The notes under the pieces: generated by a model
What the model was told of the DNA's origin: nothing
Seen by the model: the letters and a program-made list of their open reading frames with translations, nothing else
Databases searched by the model: none
Translations under genes and position numbers: made by a program
NCBI RefSeq assembly: GCF_002217925.1
Contig: NZ_BCMF01000004.1
Span: forward strand, 1-64,000
Direction: 5' to 3'
From: Secundilactobacillus mixtipabuli
GTDB taxonomy: Bacteria > Bacillota > Bacilli > Lactobacillales > Lactobacillaceae
DNA: 64,000 nt
Shown: positions 1 through 8,748 of the stretch, one piece after another
How positions within the stretch are numbered: the first letter of the stretch is position 1
Layout of the letters: the number at the start of each line of letters is the position of its first letter

Positions 1-50
1 CGGAAATTTAGAGTAAGAGTACTTTATACCTTGCACATCAAAACTAAAAA

Positions 51-80
51 AGTCCTAATCACAAAATAGTGATTAGAACT
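51..80 (-). terminator. Rho-independent terminator, leftward
   Basis: Inverted repeat 51-62 / 69-80 (12 bp, one mismatch, 6-nt loop). Read on the minus strand it is followed by TTTTTTAGTTT, the U-tract expected of an intrinsic terminator. It would stop leftward transcripts that pass the next hairpin. Confidence 0.5.
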
Positions 81-147
81 AATTTAAGAAATTTACCAAC
101 AACAGTTGTCAAAGAGCCGTTTAAACGGGTTAGTTGGCAATAGATCA

Positions 148-200
148 AAAAAGTAGAGACATACAAGGACAGCTTAGTCCAATGTATGTCTCTACTTTTT
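148..200. terminator. Bidirectional hairpin terminator
   Basis: Perfect 17-bp arms 148-164 / 184-200 (AAAAAGTAGAGACATAC and its complement) with A and T runs on the outer sides, so it can terminate in both directions. It lies just downstream of the minus-strand frame that stops at 219-221, suggesting it is that gene's original terminator. Confidence 0.75.
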
Positions 201-218
201 GTTTTAATTTTTCCGAAC

Positions 219-365
219 CTAGTTACTGTTACTCATAAACCGATAAGTAATAGTTCCTCCTTGACCATCCGATTCCTTCCATGGCAGGAATGTGACTGAG
301 TGATCATTTAGAGTGTAATGAATGCTGTATTTTCCAACCTTCAATATCCCATTATTATCCGTGGA
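219..365 (-). pseudogene. 3' remnant of an unrecognised minus-strand gene
   Basis: A minus-strand frame runs from the CRISPR repeat at 366 leftward to a TAG stop at 219-221 and encodes a plausible protein C-terminus containing HYTLNDHSVTFLPW and GGTITYRFM. It is followed at once by a good terminator, as a real gene end would be. The frame continues rightward only through the GC-rich CRISPR repeats, where the reading is accidental, and no ribosome binding site precedes any start. I read it as the surviving tail of a gene whose 5' part was lost or displaced next to the array. Family not recognised. It could also be a chance frame. Confidence 0.35.
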
Positions 366-367
366 GG

Positions 368-457
368 GGATCGCCCCCCGCTCGTGCGGGGAATAGAAGT
401 TCTGAGATTTCGGGTTTCTTAGCCCCTGGGGATCACCCCCGCTCATGCGGGGAATAG
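368..457 (-). CRISPR. Orphan type I-E-like CRISPR array, two repeats and one spacer
   Basis: Repeat 430-457 (28 nt) and repeat 368-396 (29 nt) share the form GGATC[A/G]-CCCCC-GCTC[A/G]TGC-GGGGAATAG, separated by a 33-nt spacer (397-429). Repeat length, the palindromic GC-rich core and the 33-nt spacer fit lactobacillar type I-E arrays, whose crRNA-sense repeat begins with a GTATTCCCCGC-like sequence and ends GTGATCC. That sense is the minus strand here. The left repeat carries an extra C and an A-to-G change, as expected of a degenerate terminal repeat. No further repeat is found 61 nt to either side. guaA lies to the right, so there are no cas genes there. The far left lies outside the window. 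Confidence 0.75.
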
Positions 458-662
458 ACTAAAAGAATCCCTATATAACAGCAATCTTAAATTGACCATT
501 TGGCAAATTTAATCAGTCCTACTACAGAGAGATTGAAATAACCATGTATTAAATATATCACACTCAGCTTTCATGACTTACTCAAAACGCTTTTAATAAT
601 TTTCTAAACAATTATACAGAACATCAGGTTGCTCTAAGTTCATTTTTCTGTAAACGACATCA
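458..662. other. AT-rich leader-like stretch beside the CRISPR repeats
   Basis: This is about 205 nt of A/T-rich, non-coding sequence on the leader side (5' in crRNA sense) of the two repeats. It could be the old CRISPR leader. No gene, strong promoter or other repeat is seen in it. Confidence 0.3.
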
Positions 663-696
663 AAAAACACGACTACCATATGGTAGTCGTGTTTTT
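663..696. terminator. guaA: Perfect palindromic terminator after guaA
   Basis: Perfect 17-bp self-complementary arms (663-679 / 680-696) with an ACACGACTACC core and flanking A/T runs. It sits about 90 nt past the guaA stop and is symmetric, so it can work in either direction. Confidence 0.8.
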
Positions 697-783
697 GGTT
701 GGGATCGTCATAAATATAACCCTTTTACAACGTCACAAATATAGTTAAATCCACATTACGGCTTCACTTTACCGAGCAGGAAC

Positions 784-2334
784 CTATTCCCACTCAATTG
801 TCGACGGCGGCTTACTCGTAACATCATACACAATCCGGTTAACATGCTTTACTTCGTTTACGATTCGTGTCGAGATTTGAGCTAACACTTCATATGGAAT
901 GTGTGCAAAATCCGCAGTCATCCCATCGATAGAAGTTACGGCACGGATACCAACAGTGTAGTCGTATGTCCGGCCGTCACCCATGACACCGACTGAACGG
1001 ATACCTGGCAGAACGGTAAAGTATTGCCAGATGTCGCGGTCTAAGCCGGCCTTTTTGATTTCGTCACGGAGGATAAAGTCACTTTCACGGACAATTTCGA
1101 GTTTTTCGGGAGTGATTTCGCCAATCACCCGAATCCCTAAACCAGGGCCTGGGAATGGCTGACGCCAAACGAGGTCTGAAGGCATACCCAGCTTCTCACC
1201 TAATTCACGGGCTTCGTCCTTAAACAGGGTCCGTAATGGTTCGATCAATTGGAAATGCATGTCTTCTGGCAAGCCACCAACGTTATGGTGAGACTTGATG
1301 GTTTGAGCTGTATCAGTACCTGATTCAACCACGTCAGTATATAGCGTGCCCTGAGCCAAGAAGTCGATACCATCCAGCTTTTGAGCTTCATCGTTAAACA
1401 CTTGGATAAACTCGTTACCGATGATCTTTCGCTTCTTTTCAGGCTCGCTAACACCTTTCAGCTTGGATAAGAACCGATCAGCAGCATTGACTTGAATAAT
1501 ATTCAAGCCAAACTTGCCTTTCAGACTATTCATCACTTGTTCAGCTTCACCTTTACGAAGCAGGCCATGGTCGACGAAGATTGACGTCAGCTGAGTGCCG
1601 ATGGCTTTGTGTAACAGCACACCCACAACAGATGAATCAACACCGCCAGAAAGGCCCAGCAGGACCTTCTTGTCACCAACAGTTTCGCGAATATGCTGAA
1701 TCTGCAGGTCGATGAAATCATCCATGGACCAGTTCGCCTCAGCGTGGCAAACATCAAAGGCGAAGTGCTTCAAAATATCGTTACCGTAATCAGTGTTCCG
1801 CACTTCGGCATGGAATTGAATGCCATAGAAGTTCCGTGCGGTATCCTGCATCGCAGCAATTGGGCATTCCGGACTTGTAGCAACTGCAGTAAAGCCTTCA
1901 GGCACCTTGGTCACTAAGTCACCATGACTCATCCACACGTTTTGTTCCTTAGGCGTGTTGGCAAATAATTTGGCATCATCGCTGGTTACCGTAATGGCTG
2001 CACGACCGTACTGGCCGTTATCAGACTTCACTTGGCCACCAAGGTTGTAAGCCATCAACTGCATGCCATAACAAATTCCCAGAATTGGAATACCTAACTT
2101 GAAGATTTCTGGGTCGACCCGTAGCGCATCTTTAGCATACACACTGTCGGGACCACCAGAAAAGATGATTCCCTTGGGATTAAGAGCCTTAACTTCGTCA
2201 GCCGTGATCTCGTGGGACATTAACTCTGAGTAAACGCCTAAATCACGGATCCGACGGGTAATGAGCTGATTGTACTGTGAACCGAAGTCCAGCACAATGA
2301 TCTTATCAAAGGACGATAAATCCACCTTTGCCAA
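784..2334 (-). CDS. guaA: GMP synthase (glutamine-hydrolysing)
   Basis: GuaA converts XMP, ATP and glutamine to GMP in purine synthesis. The N-terminal class I amidotransferase domain has GICYG with the catalytic Cys near residue 90 and FHAEV (more often FHPEV). The ATP pyrophosphatase domain has the P-loop SGGVDSS, and the dimerisation domain ends in the canonical KPPSTIEWE. Length is about 516 aa, as in the family. An ATG at 2341-2343 adds MNG-, but the TTG at 2334 gives [12 protein letters not shown], the family N-terminus, with AGAAAGGTG upstream. Both starts are possible. The gene follows coaA on the same strand but has its own consensus promoter. No purine riboswitch is visible. Confidence 0.97.
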   Translation of the reverse strand: MAKVDLSSFDKIIVLDFGSQYNQLITRRIRDLGVYSELMSHEITADEVKALNPKGIIFSGGPDSVYAKDALRVDPEIFKLGIPILGICYGMQLMAYNLGGQVKSDNGQYGRAAITVTSDDAKLFANTPKEQNVWMSHGDLVTKVPEGFTAVATSPECPIAAMQDTARNFYGIQFHAEVRNTDYGNDILKHFAFDVCHAEANWSMDDFIDLQIQHIRETVGDKKVLLGLSGGVDSSVVGVLLHKAIGTQLTSIFVDHGLLRKGEAEQVMNSLKGKFGLNIIQVNAADRFLSKLKGVSEPEKKRKIIGNEFIQVFNDEAQKLDGIDFLAQGTLYTDVVESGTDTAQTIKSHHNVGGLPEDMHFQLIEPLRTLFKDEARELGEKLGMPSDLVWRQPFPGPGLGIRVIGEITPEKLEIVRESDFILRDEIKKAGLDRDIWQYFTVLPGIRSVGVMGDGRTYDYTVGIRAVTSIDGMTADFAHIPYEVLAQISTRIVNEVKHVNRIVYDVTSKPPSTIEWE

Positions 2335-2384
2335 TCCATTCACACCTTTCTTAATATCAAACAGAACTTGAAACCATTAGTTAT

Positions 2385-2413
2385 ACTATACAGATTCTTC
2401 CAATCACGGTCAA
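2385..2413 (-). promoter_or_regulatory. guaA: guaA promoter
   Basis: On the minus strand TTGACC (2408-2413) and TATAGT (2385-2390) are separated by 17 nt, about 45 nt upstream of guaA. This is close to the sigma-A consensus. Confidence 0.7.
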
Positions 2414-2531
2414 TCAAAATGAGGAAAGTTTAATTGTTCGGATTTTAACGGATATCAGCCGTTAAATCAAGTCATTTAACTTCATCAAAAGTGGATTTCA
2501 CTAACCATTCTCATCTGGTCAGGCAAACCAA

Positions 2532-3455
2532 TTATGACTTGCGCAGCATGACCTGATCGATAATATGCTGCTCGCCTTTATGGATAATCATATTTGCCCG
2601 GTTCCGAGTCGGTAAAATATAGTCTTCCAAATTTGGCAGATCCACGCTGTACCAGATATTCTTAGCTGACTCGACCGCGTGCTCCAGCGGCACCTTGGTA
2701 TACGAATGGTAGTAGTTATCCGGATCGTTCTTCGCCAGCTTCAGCAGGGCCTTAAACCGCTCCAAATACCATTCCTCAATCAGCTTCGGCCGTGCATCCA
2801 CGTAAATTGAGAAGTCGGTAAAGTCAGATACGTAAATCTGTTCGGAACTTGGCAATTGTAACGTATTGATGCCTTCAATGATCAGCACATCCGGCCGCTC
2901 AATTTCCTGTACTTCGTCCGGTACGATATCGTAATTCTTATGGGAGTACACGGGAACTTCCATTAGTTCCTTACCCGATTTAACGTCATTTAAGAACGTG
3001 ATCAGCGCCTTCATGTCATAGCTTTCAGGGAAACCTTTACGGGTTAAAAGGCCGCGTTTTTTCAGTTCAGATGTCGGGTACAAGAAACCATCCGTCGTCA
3101 GCATTTCGATCCGCTGATCCGAGAAGAAGTGGTTCATCAGCACTTTTAAGAGCCGCGCCGTGGTACTCTTCCCCACTGCCACACTACCAGCAATTCCAAT
3201 GATATAGGGCACGTGCCGGGGTGTCTGCCGCAAGAAGTGGGCTTTGGAATTTTGCCACTCGTCAAAATGGTGAATCAGAAGACCCAGATAGTGAATCAGT
3301 GGAATGTAAATATCCTGCACATCCTGCACCGAGATTTGGTCGTTAAACGCCTTGATCTGTTTCAGACTCGCCTGTGTCAGCGGAACTGACGCCTCTTGAT
3401 AAAAGTCACGCCATTCATTTTTGCTAAATACATCGTAATTCATCAAATCTGTCAT
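2532..3455 (-). CDS. coaA: Type I pantothenate kinase
   Basis: Phosphorylates pantothenate, the first committed step of coenzyme A synthesis, in the cytosol. The protein is about 307 aa, usual for bacterial CoaA. It has the P-loop GIAGSVAVGKSTTARLL near residue 95, the family segments TTDGFLYP and KGFPESYD, and EGINTLQ. The open frame reaches 3473, but the codon-7 ATG (3455) is preceded by TGAGG at 9 nt and begins MTDLMNYDVFSKNEW, which matches the family N-terminus, so I place the start there. It lies upstream of guaA on the same strand and is separated from helD by a terminator. Confidence 0.96.
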   Translation of the reverse strand: MTDLMNYDVFSKNEWRDFYQEASVPLTQASLKQIKAFNDQISVQDVQDIYIPLIHYLGLLIHHFDEWQNSKAHFLRQTPRHVPYIIGIAGSVAVGKSTTARLLKVLMNHFFSDQRIEMLTTDGFLYPTSELKKRGLLTRKGFPESYDMKALITFLNDVKSGKELMEVPVYSHKNYDIVPDEVQEIERPDVLIIEGINTLQLPSSEQIYVSDFTDFSIYVDARPKLIEEWYLERFKALLKLAKNDPDNYYHSYTKVPLEHAVESAKNIWYSVDLPNLEDYILPTRNRANMIIHKGEQHIIDQVMLRKS

Positions 3456-3554
3456 TCGATTCAGCCTCATCATATTCCGTAAATACTAAATTGATACTAT
3501 TATACACGAGCCATCTCGTAAGCGCTATATCTAGGCTGAATAACTACAATATAG

Positions 3555-3590
3555 AAAAAGCGATTGGCCCATTAACGGACACAATCGCTT
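3555..3590 (-). terminator. helD: helD terminator
   Basis: Stem AAGCGATTG / CAATCGCTT (3582-3590 with 3558-3566), followed on the minus strand by a T-run. It lies directly after the helD stop codon. Confidence 0.8.
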
Positions 3591-3597
3591 CATTAAA

Positions 3598-5892
3598 TTA
3601 CTCTTTGACATATTCTTCTTCAGGCACCGTATCAAACAGCGGTGACAGCTTCTCAGTCGCCAAAACCGTTAATTGATGCATGGCCCGTGAGCAAATGGTG
3701 TACAGCAGCTGCCGTTCATCATCGTCGTGGTAGTTCTTTTCAGAAGCTTCCCAGACGATCACGGCATCGAATTCCAGTCCCTTAGCTAGGAAGGATGGCA
3801 CGATGATGACGCCAGGTGCCAGCCGCTGATTTTCGGACTGAATCAACGTGGCCTTAACACCCGCCTCATTCAGCTCTTCAGAAAGCTTGCGGCAGTCGGC
3901 CAATGATTTGCCAATGATTGCCGTGCTTTCCTCAGCGTTATTGTTAGCCCGTAGCTGTTTAATCAGCCGTTTCAACGTTGCTTGGCGATCAGGCTGAACG
4001 CTCATTACCGGTAGCGCACCGGCACGGTCGAAGGCCTTCACCGCTTCACCATTGACCAAAATGTGGCGGGTGAAGTCAGTGATCTGTTCGGTTGACCGGT
4101 AAGACTGGGTTAATTGCACAACGCGGGTCTTTTCCGGATCAAACATGGTACTCAGCTCACTCAGCAAGGTCTTACTGTTTTCCTTAGTGAAAATGGCTTG
4201 GTTCAGATCGCCCAACAGCGTGAACTTCGCCCGTGGGAAACTAAACTTGAGATAAGCTAACTGGAATGGCGTGTAGTCCTGAATTTCATCAATAAAGACG
4301 TAGCGCATGTCCTTTTCGCCCTTATGACCGCTCATCTTGTCATACAAATAGAGATAAGGTGAGATGTTGCTCAAGGTCATCTTAGATTGCTTGATATCCG
4401 CAATGGTGCGTTCAACGCTGGCTTTCCAGTCAGCCTTGCTGATCCCGTAGTCGTCTAGGTTAATGATGGCGGGAATGCTGCGCAGCATGTGAACCATTTG
4501 ACCGTTGATACTCAAGAACCGGTTGCGGACCACTGCTTGCCGAATGGGTGCAAAAGCCTTCATGACAATTTTGCGCGCGTAGAATTTGTATTCCTTATCG
4601 GCATCTTCAATTTCTTGCGGATCTTCACCCTTCATCTGGTTCATTTCTTCTTGGCTCAGATCCTGAACGGCTTCTTCAACCCACTTAGCCCGCATTTCCG
4701 AGCTAATTCGCCGATTCAGCATCTTGATCAGCTGCTCGCGGGTGCCGTCAAGCCGGTTGAATAAGCGATAATTTTCGTTAAAACTGTAGTAAATTTCGTG
4801 AATTTTTTCCTTGGTAAAGAACGGTTTCCCCTTAAAATTAATGTTCCGGAAAATCATGTCTTCCTTTTCCAAATGGTTGGCGTAGGCTGTAACGGCGTTG
4901 TAGAACACTAAGCTGCCTTTTAAGGCGTCGATCCGCTTTTCAGCAGCCGTATAGTCTTCACCAAAGCGCTGTGCCAGCGTCTCCACTGCCATCTTAGGCA
5001 AACGGTGCCCCGTATATTGGTAATACGTCATCTGAACCATGTTTTGCTCCCCTAATTCAGGCAGCACCTGGTCGATGTAGTCGTTAAATAACTGGTTAGG
5101 CGAGAATAAGATGACCTGAGCCGACGTTAATTTCCCCCGGTAACGATACAGCAGATAGGCGACCCGTTGCAAAACAGCCGCGGTCTTCCCTGAAACAGCT
5201 GCCCCTTGGACGAACAGCAGATCGGACTTGGTATCCCGAATAATCTGGTTTTGCTCTTTTTGAATGGTGGTCACGATACTCTTCATCTTCGTATCAGACT
5301 GTTCACTCAAGGCATCCAGCAGCATCTGGTCACCAACGGCTTCTTCGGTATCGAAAACCGTTTTAATGGTGCCGTCTTCAATCTGGAACTGCCGCTTCAG
5401 TTTTAAATCGACCGTCTGCTCCCCATCGGGCGTTTGGTAGGTCACGTTGCCTAAACCGCCGTCGTAATAAACACTAGAAATCGGCGCACGCCAGTCATAT
5501 ACTAGAAAACGATCAGGTTCGTCCGAAAATGAAGCCAAGCCAATGTAAATCGACTCGGTTTTTGGCTCGCCAACTTCATGGAAATCGATCCGTGCAAAGT
5601 ACGGTGTCTTCTCCATTTTCTTGAGCGTATTGAGTTCATCGGTAGCGTGCTGCCAGCTATTTTGGCGTTCATTCAGCTGCTGTTGCTGCTGGTGAACGGA
5701 CAGACCGGTTTCCATGATACCTTCGTACGAATCGGTTTTTAGCCGCAGTTCGTTAACGAGGTTGTCACGGATACCAGACTCATCTGACTTCGCTTTATCG
5801 ATGCGTTCTTGCGACTTAACCTGAGCAATTTTGATTTTATCAATAACCGCATTTAAATGTGTTTGTTCTTGCTGTTTTATCGTCTCTACCAT
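3598..5892 (-). CDS. helD: HelD-like RNA-polymerase-associated helicase (UvrD/Rep superfamily)
   Basis: Superfamily 1 ATPase of the Gram-positive HelD group, which binds RNA polymerase and recycles stalled or post-termination complexes. The first 75 residues or so form a charged coiled coil, the arm inserted into the polymerase secondary channel in characterised HelD proteins. Helicase motifs follow in order: Walker A GAAVSGKT (about residue 230), Walker B FIDEIQD, LLGDLNQAIF, QSYRST, LAKGLEFDAV and the motif VI region CSRAMHQL. The 764 aa length is usual. Walker A has Val where Gly is common but keeps all G-x4-GKT residues. The start has GGAGGG seven nt upstream and an extended -10 (TG-N-TATACT) near 5923-5931. 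Transcribed alone. Confidence 0.93.
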   Translation of the reverse strand: MVETIKQQEQTHLNAVIDKIKIAQVKSQERIDKAKSDESGIRDNLVNELRLKTDSYEGIMETGLSVHQQQQQLNERQNSWQHATDELNTLKKMEKTPYFARIDFHEVGEPKTESIYIGLASFSDEPDRFLVYDWRAPISSVYYDGGLGNVTYQTPDGEQTVDLKLKRQFQIEDGTIKTVFDTEEAVGDQMLLDALSEQSDTKMKSIVTTIQKEQNQIIRDTKSDLLFVQGAAVSGKTAAVLQRVAYLLYRYRGKLTSAQVILFSPNQLFNDYIDQVLPELGEQNMVQMTYYQYTGHRLPKMAVETLAQRFGEDYTAAEKRIDALKGSLVFYNAVTAYANHLEKEDMIFRNINFKGKPFFTKEKIHEIYYSFNENYRLFNRLDGTREQLIKMLNRRISSEMRAKWVEEAVQDLSQEEMNQMKGEDPQEIEDADKEYKFYARKIVMKAFAPIRQAVVRNRFLSINGQMVHMLRSIPAIINLDDYGISKADWKASVERTIADIKQSKMTLSNISPYLYLYDKMSGHKGEKDMRYVFIDEIQDYTPFQLAYLKFSFPRAKFTLLGDLNQAIFTKENSKTLLSELSTMFDPEKTRVVQLTQSYRSTEQITDFTRHILVNGEAVKAFDRAGALPVMSVQPDRQATLKRLIKQLRANNNAEESTAIIGKSLADCRKLSEELNEAGVKATLIQSENQRLAPGVIIVPSFLAKGLEFDAVIVWEASEKNYHDDDERQLLYTICSRAMHQLTVLATEKLSPLFDTVPEEEYVKE

Positions 5893-5922
5893 AGCGCCCT
5901 CCAGTCGTAAATTCGATAGTCT

Positions 5923-5931
5923 AGTATATCA
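5923..5931 (-). promoter_or_regulatory. helD: helD extended -10 promoter element
   Basis: The minus strand reads TGATATACT, i.e. TG-N-TATACT, about 30 nt upstream of the helD start. No strong -35 is seen at 17 nt. Confidence 0.4.
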
Positions 5932-5995
5932 CTAAATGCTACTGATAAGAACAAAATAGCTTCATTAATCCCTTTAAATCATTCGAGGTATGAAT

Positions 5996-7852
5996 ATGGA
6001 TCAAATATCGCTGGTTATTATCTTATTAAGTGCTTTAGCCATTCCCCTCATTATGGCGCGGTTTCAGTTAACACTGCTGCCCACAGCGGTGGTGGAAATT
6101 ATCGTCGGGGTGGTTTTAGGCCCTAGCCTGTTCAACCTCATTCACGCTAACGCAACGTTGAGCATGTTAAAGGACGTTGGGGTCATCGTCTTGTTGTTTC
6201 TCAGCGGGCTTGAAATTGACTTCAGCCTCTTTAGCCGTAAACGCAATGACCTGACACCGCTGGAACAAAAACAATCACTGAACGCACCCAAGTATTCAGC
6301 GGTAGCGCTGGCCTTCATTAGTTATGGGTCAATCGTGATCATGTCCGCAATCATTGCTGTCTTGCTGAATGCTACCGGCATGTTCACGGATATCTGGCTG
6401 GCGATGATCCTGTTTATGACCATTTCACTGGGAATCGTCATCGCTGCGTTGAAGGAAAAAGAACTGCTGAGTAAACCTTTCGGCCAAACCATTTTACTGA
6501 TTTCAGCGTTAGGCGAAGTGGTCCCCATGATTGGGTTAACCTTCTACGCTTCGGCCTATAGTCCAACTGCTAAATCATTGTGGCTATTATTATTAATTCT
6601 GTTAGCGGCGGGTCTGTTAGTTTGGCGCTTCAAAGCCTTCTTCAAGTTCTTCGACCGGATCAATAAATCCACAACGCAATTGGATGTCCGCCTGTCGTTC
6701 TTCGTGATCGTGCTACTGGTGACCATTGCTGAATCCGTTGGTGCTGAAGGCATCCTCGGGGCTTTCTTGGCGGGGATCGTCATTAAGTTGCTGCAGCCTC
6801 ACGAGGAAACCAAAGTGCGGCTAGACTCCATTGGCTACGGCTTCTTTATCCCGATCTTCTTTATCATGAGTGGCGTGGGATTGAACCTGCGAACATTACT
6901 GGCTGACCGCAACACGCTGATTTTAATTCCGGCGTTTTTAGTGGCCTACCTGCTCGCGAAAGCCGCGATTTACCCTATTCTGCGGTTACGGTTTAAGAAT
7001 GCCAATGCCTTTGCGGGGACTGCGATGACCACAACGACTTTGACCGTGGTTTTAGCCGTTTTACAGGTTGCGGAACACCTGCACCGGATTACCGCTCAGC
7101 AATCTGGCGCGTTTCTACTCGCCGCCATCCTAACGTGTATCATTGGCCCAGTCACCTTTAACCGCCTTTACAGCACTGAAGCTGCTGACGCCAAACCGCT
7201 GAACGTGCACTTTATCGGAACCAACTTGCTGACCGTTCCCGTGGCCCAGCAACTAACCAAAAACGGTTACGATATTCATATGTATACCGATCAGGAACGT
7301 AACTACCGGGCGTTTAACAGTGAAATTGACGTTCACTTGCTGGCTAATCTCGTGCCTGATGATTTAGTGGAACAAGCGGTTTTCGATACTGACATCATTG
7401 TCCTGGGTCAAAGTAATTCGAAGGAAAATTACCGCTTAGCTAAGTCAGCGAAGCAGTACGGCGTCCCCCGTGTCATCGCCCGTTTTGAGGACCCCAACAT
7501 TCTCGATGAGCGTAAAGACACGCTGATGAAAATGGGCGTTGAGGTTTACAGCACACCAGACGTGCAGATCAGTATGCTGCGCAGTTTAATTGAAACACCA
7601 TCGACACTGGAACTGCTCACTTCCACCGATGCGGCCGTTTACGAAGTCCAGTTACGCAACCACAAGTACGCCGATATTCAGATTCGCAATTTACCGTTTA
7701 TCGACAACATTACGATTGCCCAGATTTACCGCGAACACCGTTTTGTCCGGCCTAGTGGCGACACACCATTAAAACTGAATGACCGGATCCTCTTTACCGG
7801 TAGCAAGCAGGAATCAGCTCGCATTCGCCGCGAACTCGGCAAACTAAACTAA
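5996..7852 (+). CDS. CPA2-family monovalent cation:proton antiporter with TrkA-type regulatory domain
   Basis: Integral membrane antiporter. The first 390 residues form about 12 hydrophobic helices of the Na+/H+ exchanger fold, including the SALGEVVPM, ESVGAEGILGAFLAG and FFIPIFFIMSGVG segments. Residues of about 400-530 form a TrkA-N (Rossmann) domain and the last 80 a TrkA-C-like domain ending RILFTGSKQE, so gating by nucleotide or another ligand is likely. The ion (K+ or Na+) cannot be read from sequence. Two ATGs are close together: GAGG lies 1 nt before the first (5990) and 7 nt before the second (5996), so I choose 5996 (MDQISLV). It is divergent from helD and 27 nt upstream of a phosphatase gene, possibly co-transcribed. 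Confidence 0.92.
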   Translation: MDQISLVIILLSALAIPLIMARFQLTLLPTAVVEIIVGVVLGPSLFNLIHANATLSMLKDVGVIVLLFLSGLEIDFSLFSRKRNDLTPLEQKQSLNAPKYSAVALAFISYGSIVIMSAIIAVLLNATGMFTDIWLAMILFMTISLGIVIAALKEKELLSKPFGQTILLISALGEVVPMIGLTFYASAYSPTAKSLWLLLLILLAAGLLVWRFKAFFKFFDRINKSTTQLDVRLSFFVIVLLVTIAESVGAEGILGAFLAGIVIKLLQPHEETKVRLDSIGYGFFIPIFFIMSGVGLNLRTLLADRNTLILIPAFLVAYLLAKAAIYPILRLRFKNANAFAGTAMTTTTLTVVLAVLQVAEHLHRITAQQSGAFLLAAILTCIIGPVTFNRLYSTEAADAKPLNVHFIGTNLLTVPVAQQLTKNGYDIHMYTDQERNYRAFNSEIDVHLLANLVPDDLVEQAVFDTDIIVLGQSNSKENYRLAKSAKQYGVPRVIARFEDPNILDERKDTLMKMGVEVYSTPDVQISMLRSLIETPSTLELLTSTDAAVYEVQLRNHKYADIQIRNLPFIDNITIAQIYREHRFVRPSGDTPLKLNDRILFTGSKQESARIRRELGKLN

Positions 7853-7879
7853 ACTCAGACATTATTTGGAGGCAACAAT

Positions 7880-8542
7880 TTGGCAAATTTTGATATCTAT
7901 TTCGTCCGTCACGGACAGACTGTTTTGAACAAGTACCACCGGATTCAGGGCTGGATCGATGCTCCCCTAACGGATAAGGGCGTGGCCGACGCCAAAGCTG
8001 CCGGTCAGCGATTGGCACACATTCCGTTTACCAAAGCCTATACCAGCGACGCACCAAGAGCGCAACGAACCGCCCGTTTCATTTTGGCAGCCAATTCAGG
8101 TAACGTGAAGCAGGCCACCGTTGAAACCGCCTTTCGGGAAGAAAACTTCGGCTACTTTGAAGGTAACGATGATCTTCAGGCTTGGCATATGATTGGCGGT
8201 CCCGAAGGCCACGATACGTTTAACGACATGATCACCGCCTATTCCATTGAAGGTGTAAAGGACCGCATTGCTGCCCTAGACCCCTTCAACGATGCCGAAG
8301 ATAACGCCACTTATTGGGCTAGATTACAACCGGGATTTGACCGTCTGATGGCCGAATGTGTCGATGGCGACAAGGTCCTGGTGGCTAGTCATGGCACCAC
8401 CATCCGCAGTATCGTTTCCCGTTTTCAGCCAGACATTAACATTGCTGTTTCAGCACTTAACGGCTCCGTCACGAAGTTAGAAGTGCGCGGTAATGAGATT
8501 ACCGTGGCTTACTATAATCGGGTTGATGACCACCTAAAGTAA
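7880..8542 (+). CDS. Histidine phosphatase family protein (phosphoglycerate-mutase-like)
   Basis: RHG-type phosphatase: FVRHGQT at residues 8-14 holds the phospho-accepting His. Other conserved parts are the Arg in SDAPRAQRTA, the acid residue in FREENFGYFEGND and the second His in VASHGTT. The start is a TTG with TTTGGAGG seven nt upstream. The 220 aa length suits a general phosphatase rather than glycolytic mutase, and the substrate is unknown. A paralogue with the same architecture lies at 56271-56927. The gene follows the CPA2 antiporter by 27 nt. Its stop abuts the palindromic element at 8543-8740. Confidence 0.9.
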   Translation: MANFDIYFVRHGQTVLNKYHRIQGWIDAPLTDKGVADAKAAGQRLAHIPFTKAYTSDAPRAQRTARFILAANSGNVKQATVETAFREENFGYFEGNDDLQAWHMIGGPEGHDTFNDMITAYSIEGVKDRIAALDPFNDAEDNATYWARLQPGFDRLMAECVDGDKVLVASHGTTIRSIVSRFQPDINIAVSALNGSVTKLEVRGNEITVAYYNRVDDHLK

Positions 8543-8740
8543 GCCTATACTTGGTAAGTATTTCAATCAATTCTTATCAAAATGAGTGTTATTGTCCTTT
8601 GGTTCTGATCGCTAAGATAGATTAATTACGTGCCAAAACTCAGATTCCGGCCATTTAACGCAAAAAATGCCTATCCCGCAAAAATCGCGGAATAGGCATT
8701 TTTCACGTTAAATTCTGGAATCTACCGAGTTTTGTCACAG
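8543..8740 (-). repeat. Palindromic intergenic element, copy D (inverted orientation)
   Basis: Fills the whole gap between the convergent phosphatase and flavoprotein genes. The core hairpin runs from CAAAACTC (8634-8641) to GAGTTTTG (8727-8734). Read on the minus strand it shows AACTC-GGT-AGATTCC, then a variable inner stem (TGCCTATTCCGC) and the return TGGCC-GGAATCT-GAGTT. The tail on the left contains GAACCAAAGGACAAT and ATTGATTGAAATACT, matching the tails of the copies at 53.3 and 59.3 kb. The inner A/T-flanked stem also makes it a good bidirectional terminator. Confidence 0.8.
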
Positions 8741-8748
8741 CTTGGCAA

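Noticed and set aside
219-446. A complete 75-residue protein across the CRISPR repeats
   Set aside because: The N-terminal half is encoded by repeat and spacer sequence and has no ribosome binding site; only the tail may be a gene remnant.
2344-2531. Purine riboswitch before guaA
   Set aside because: No purine aptamer core motifs are seen; a plain promoter close to the gene is present.
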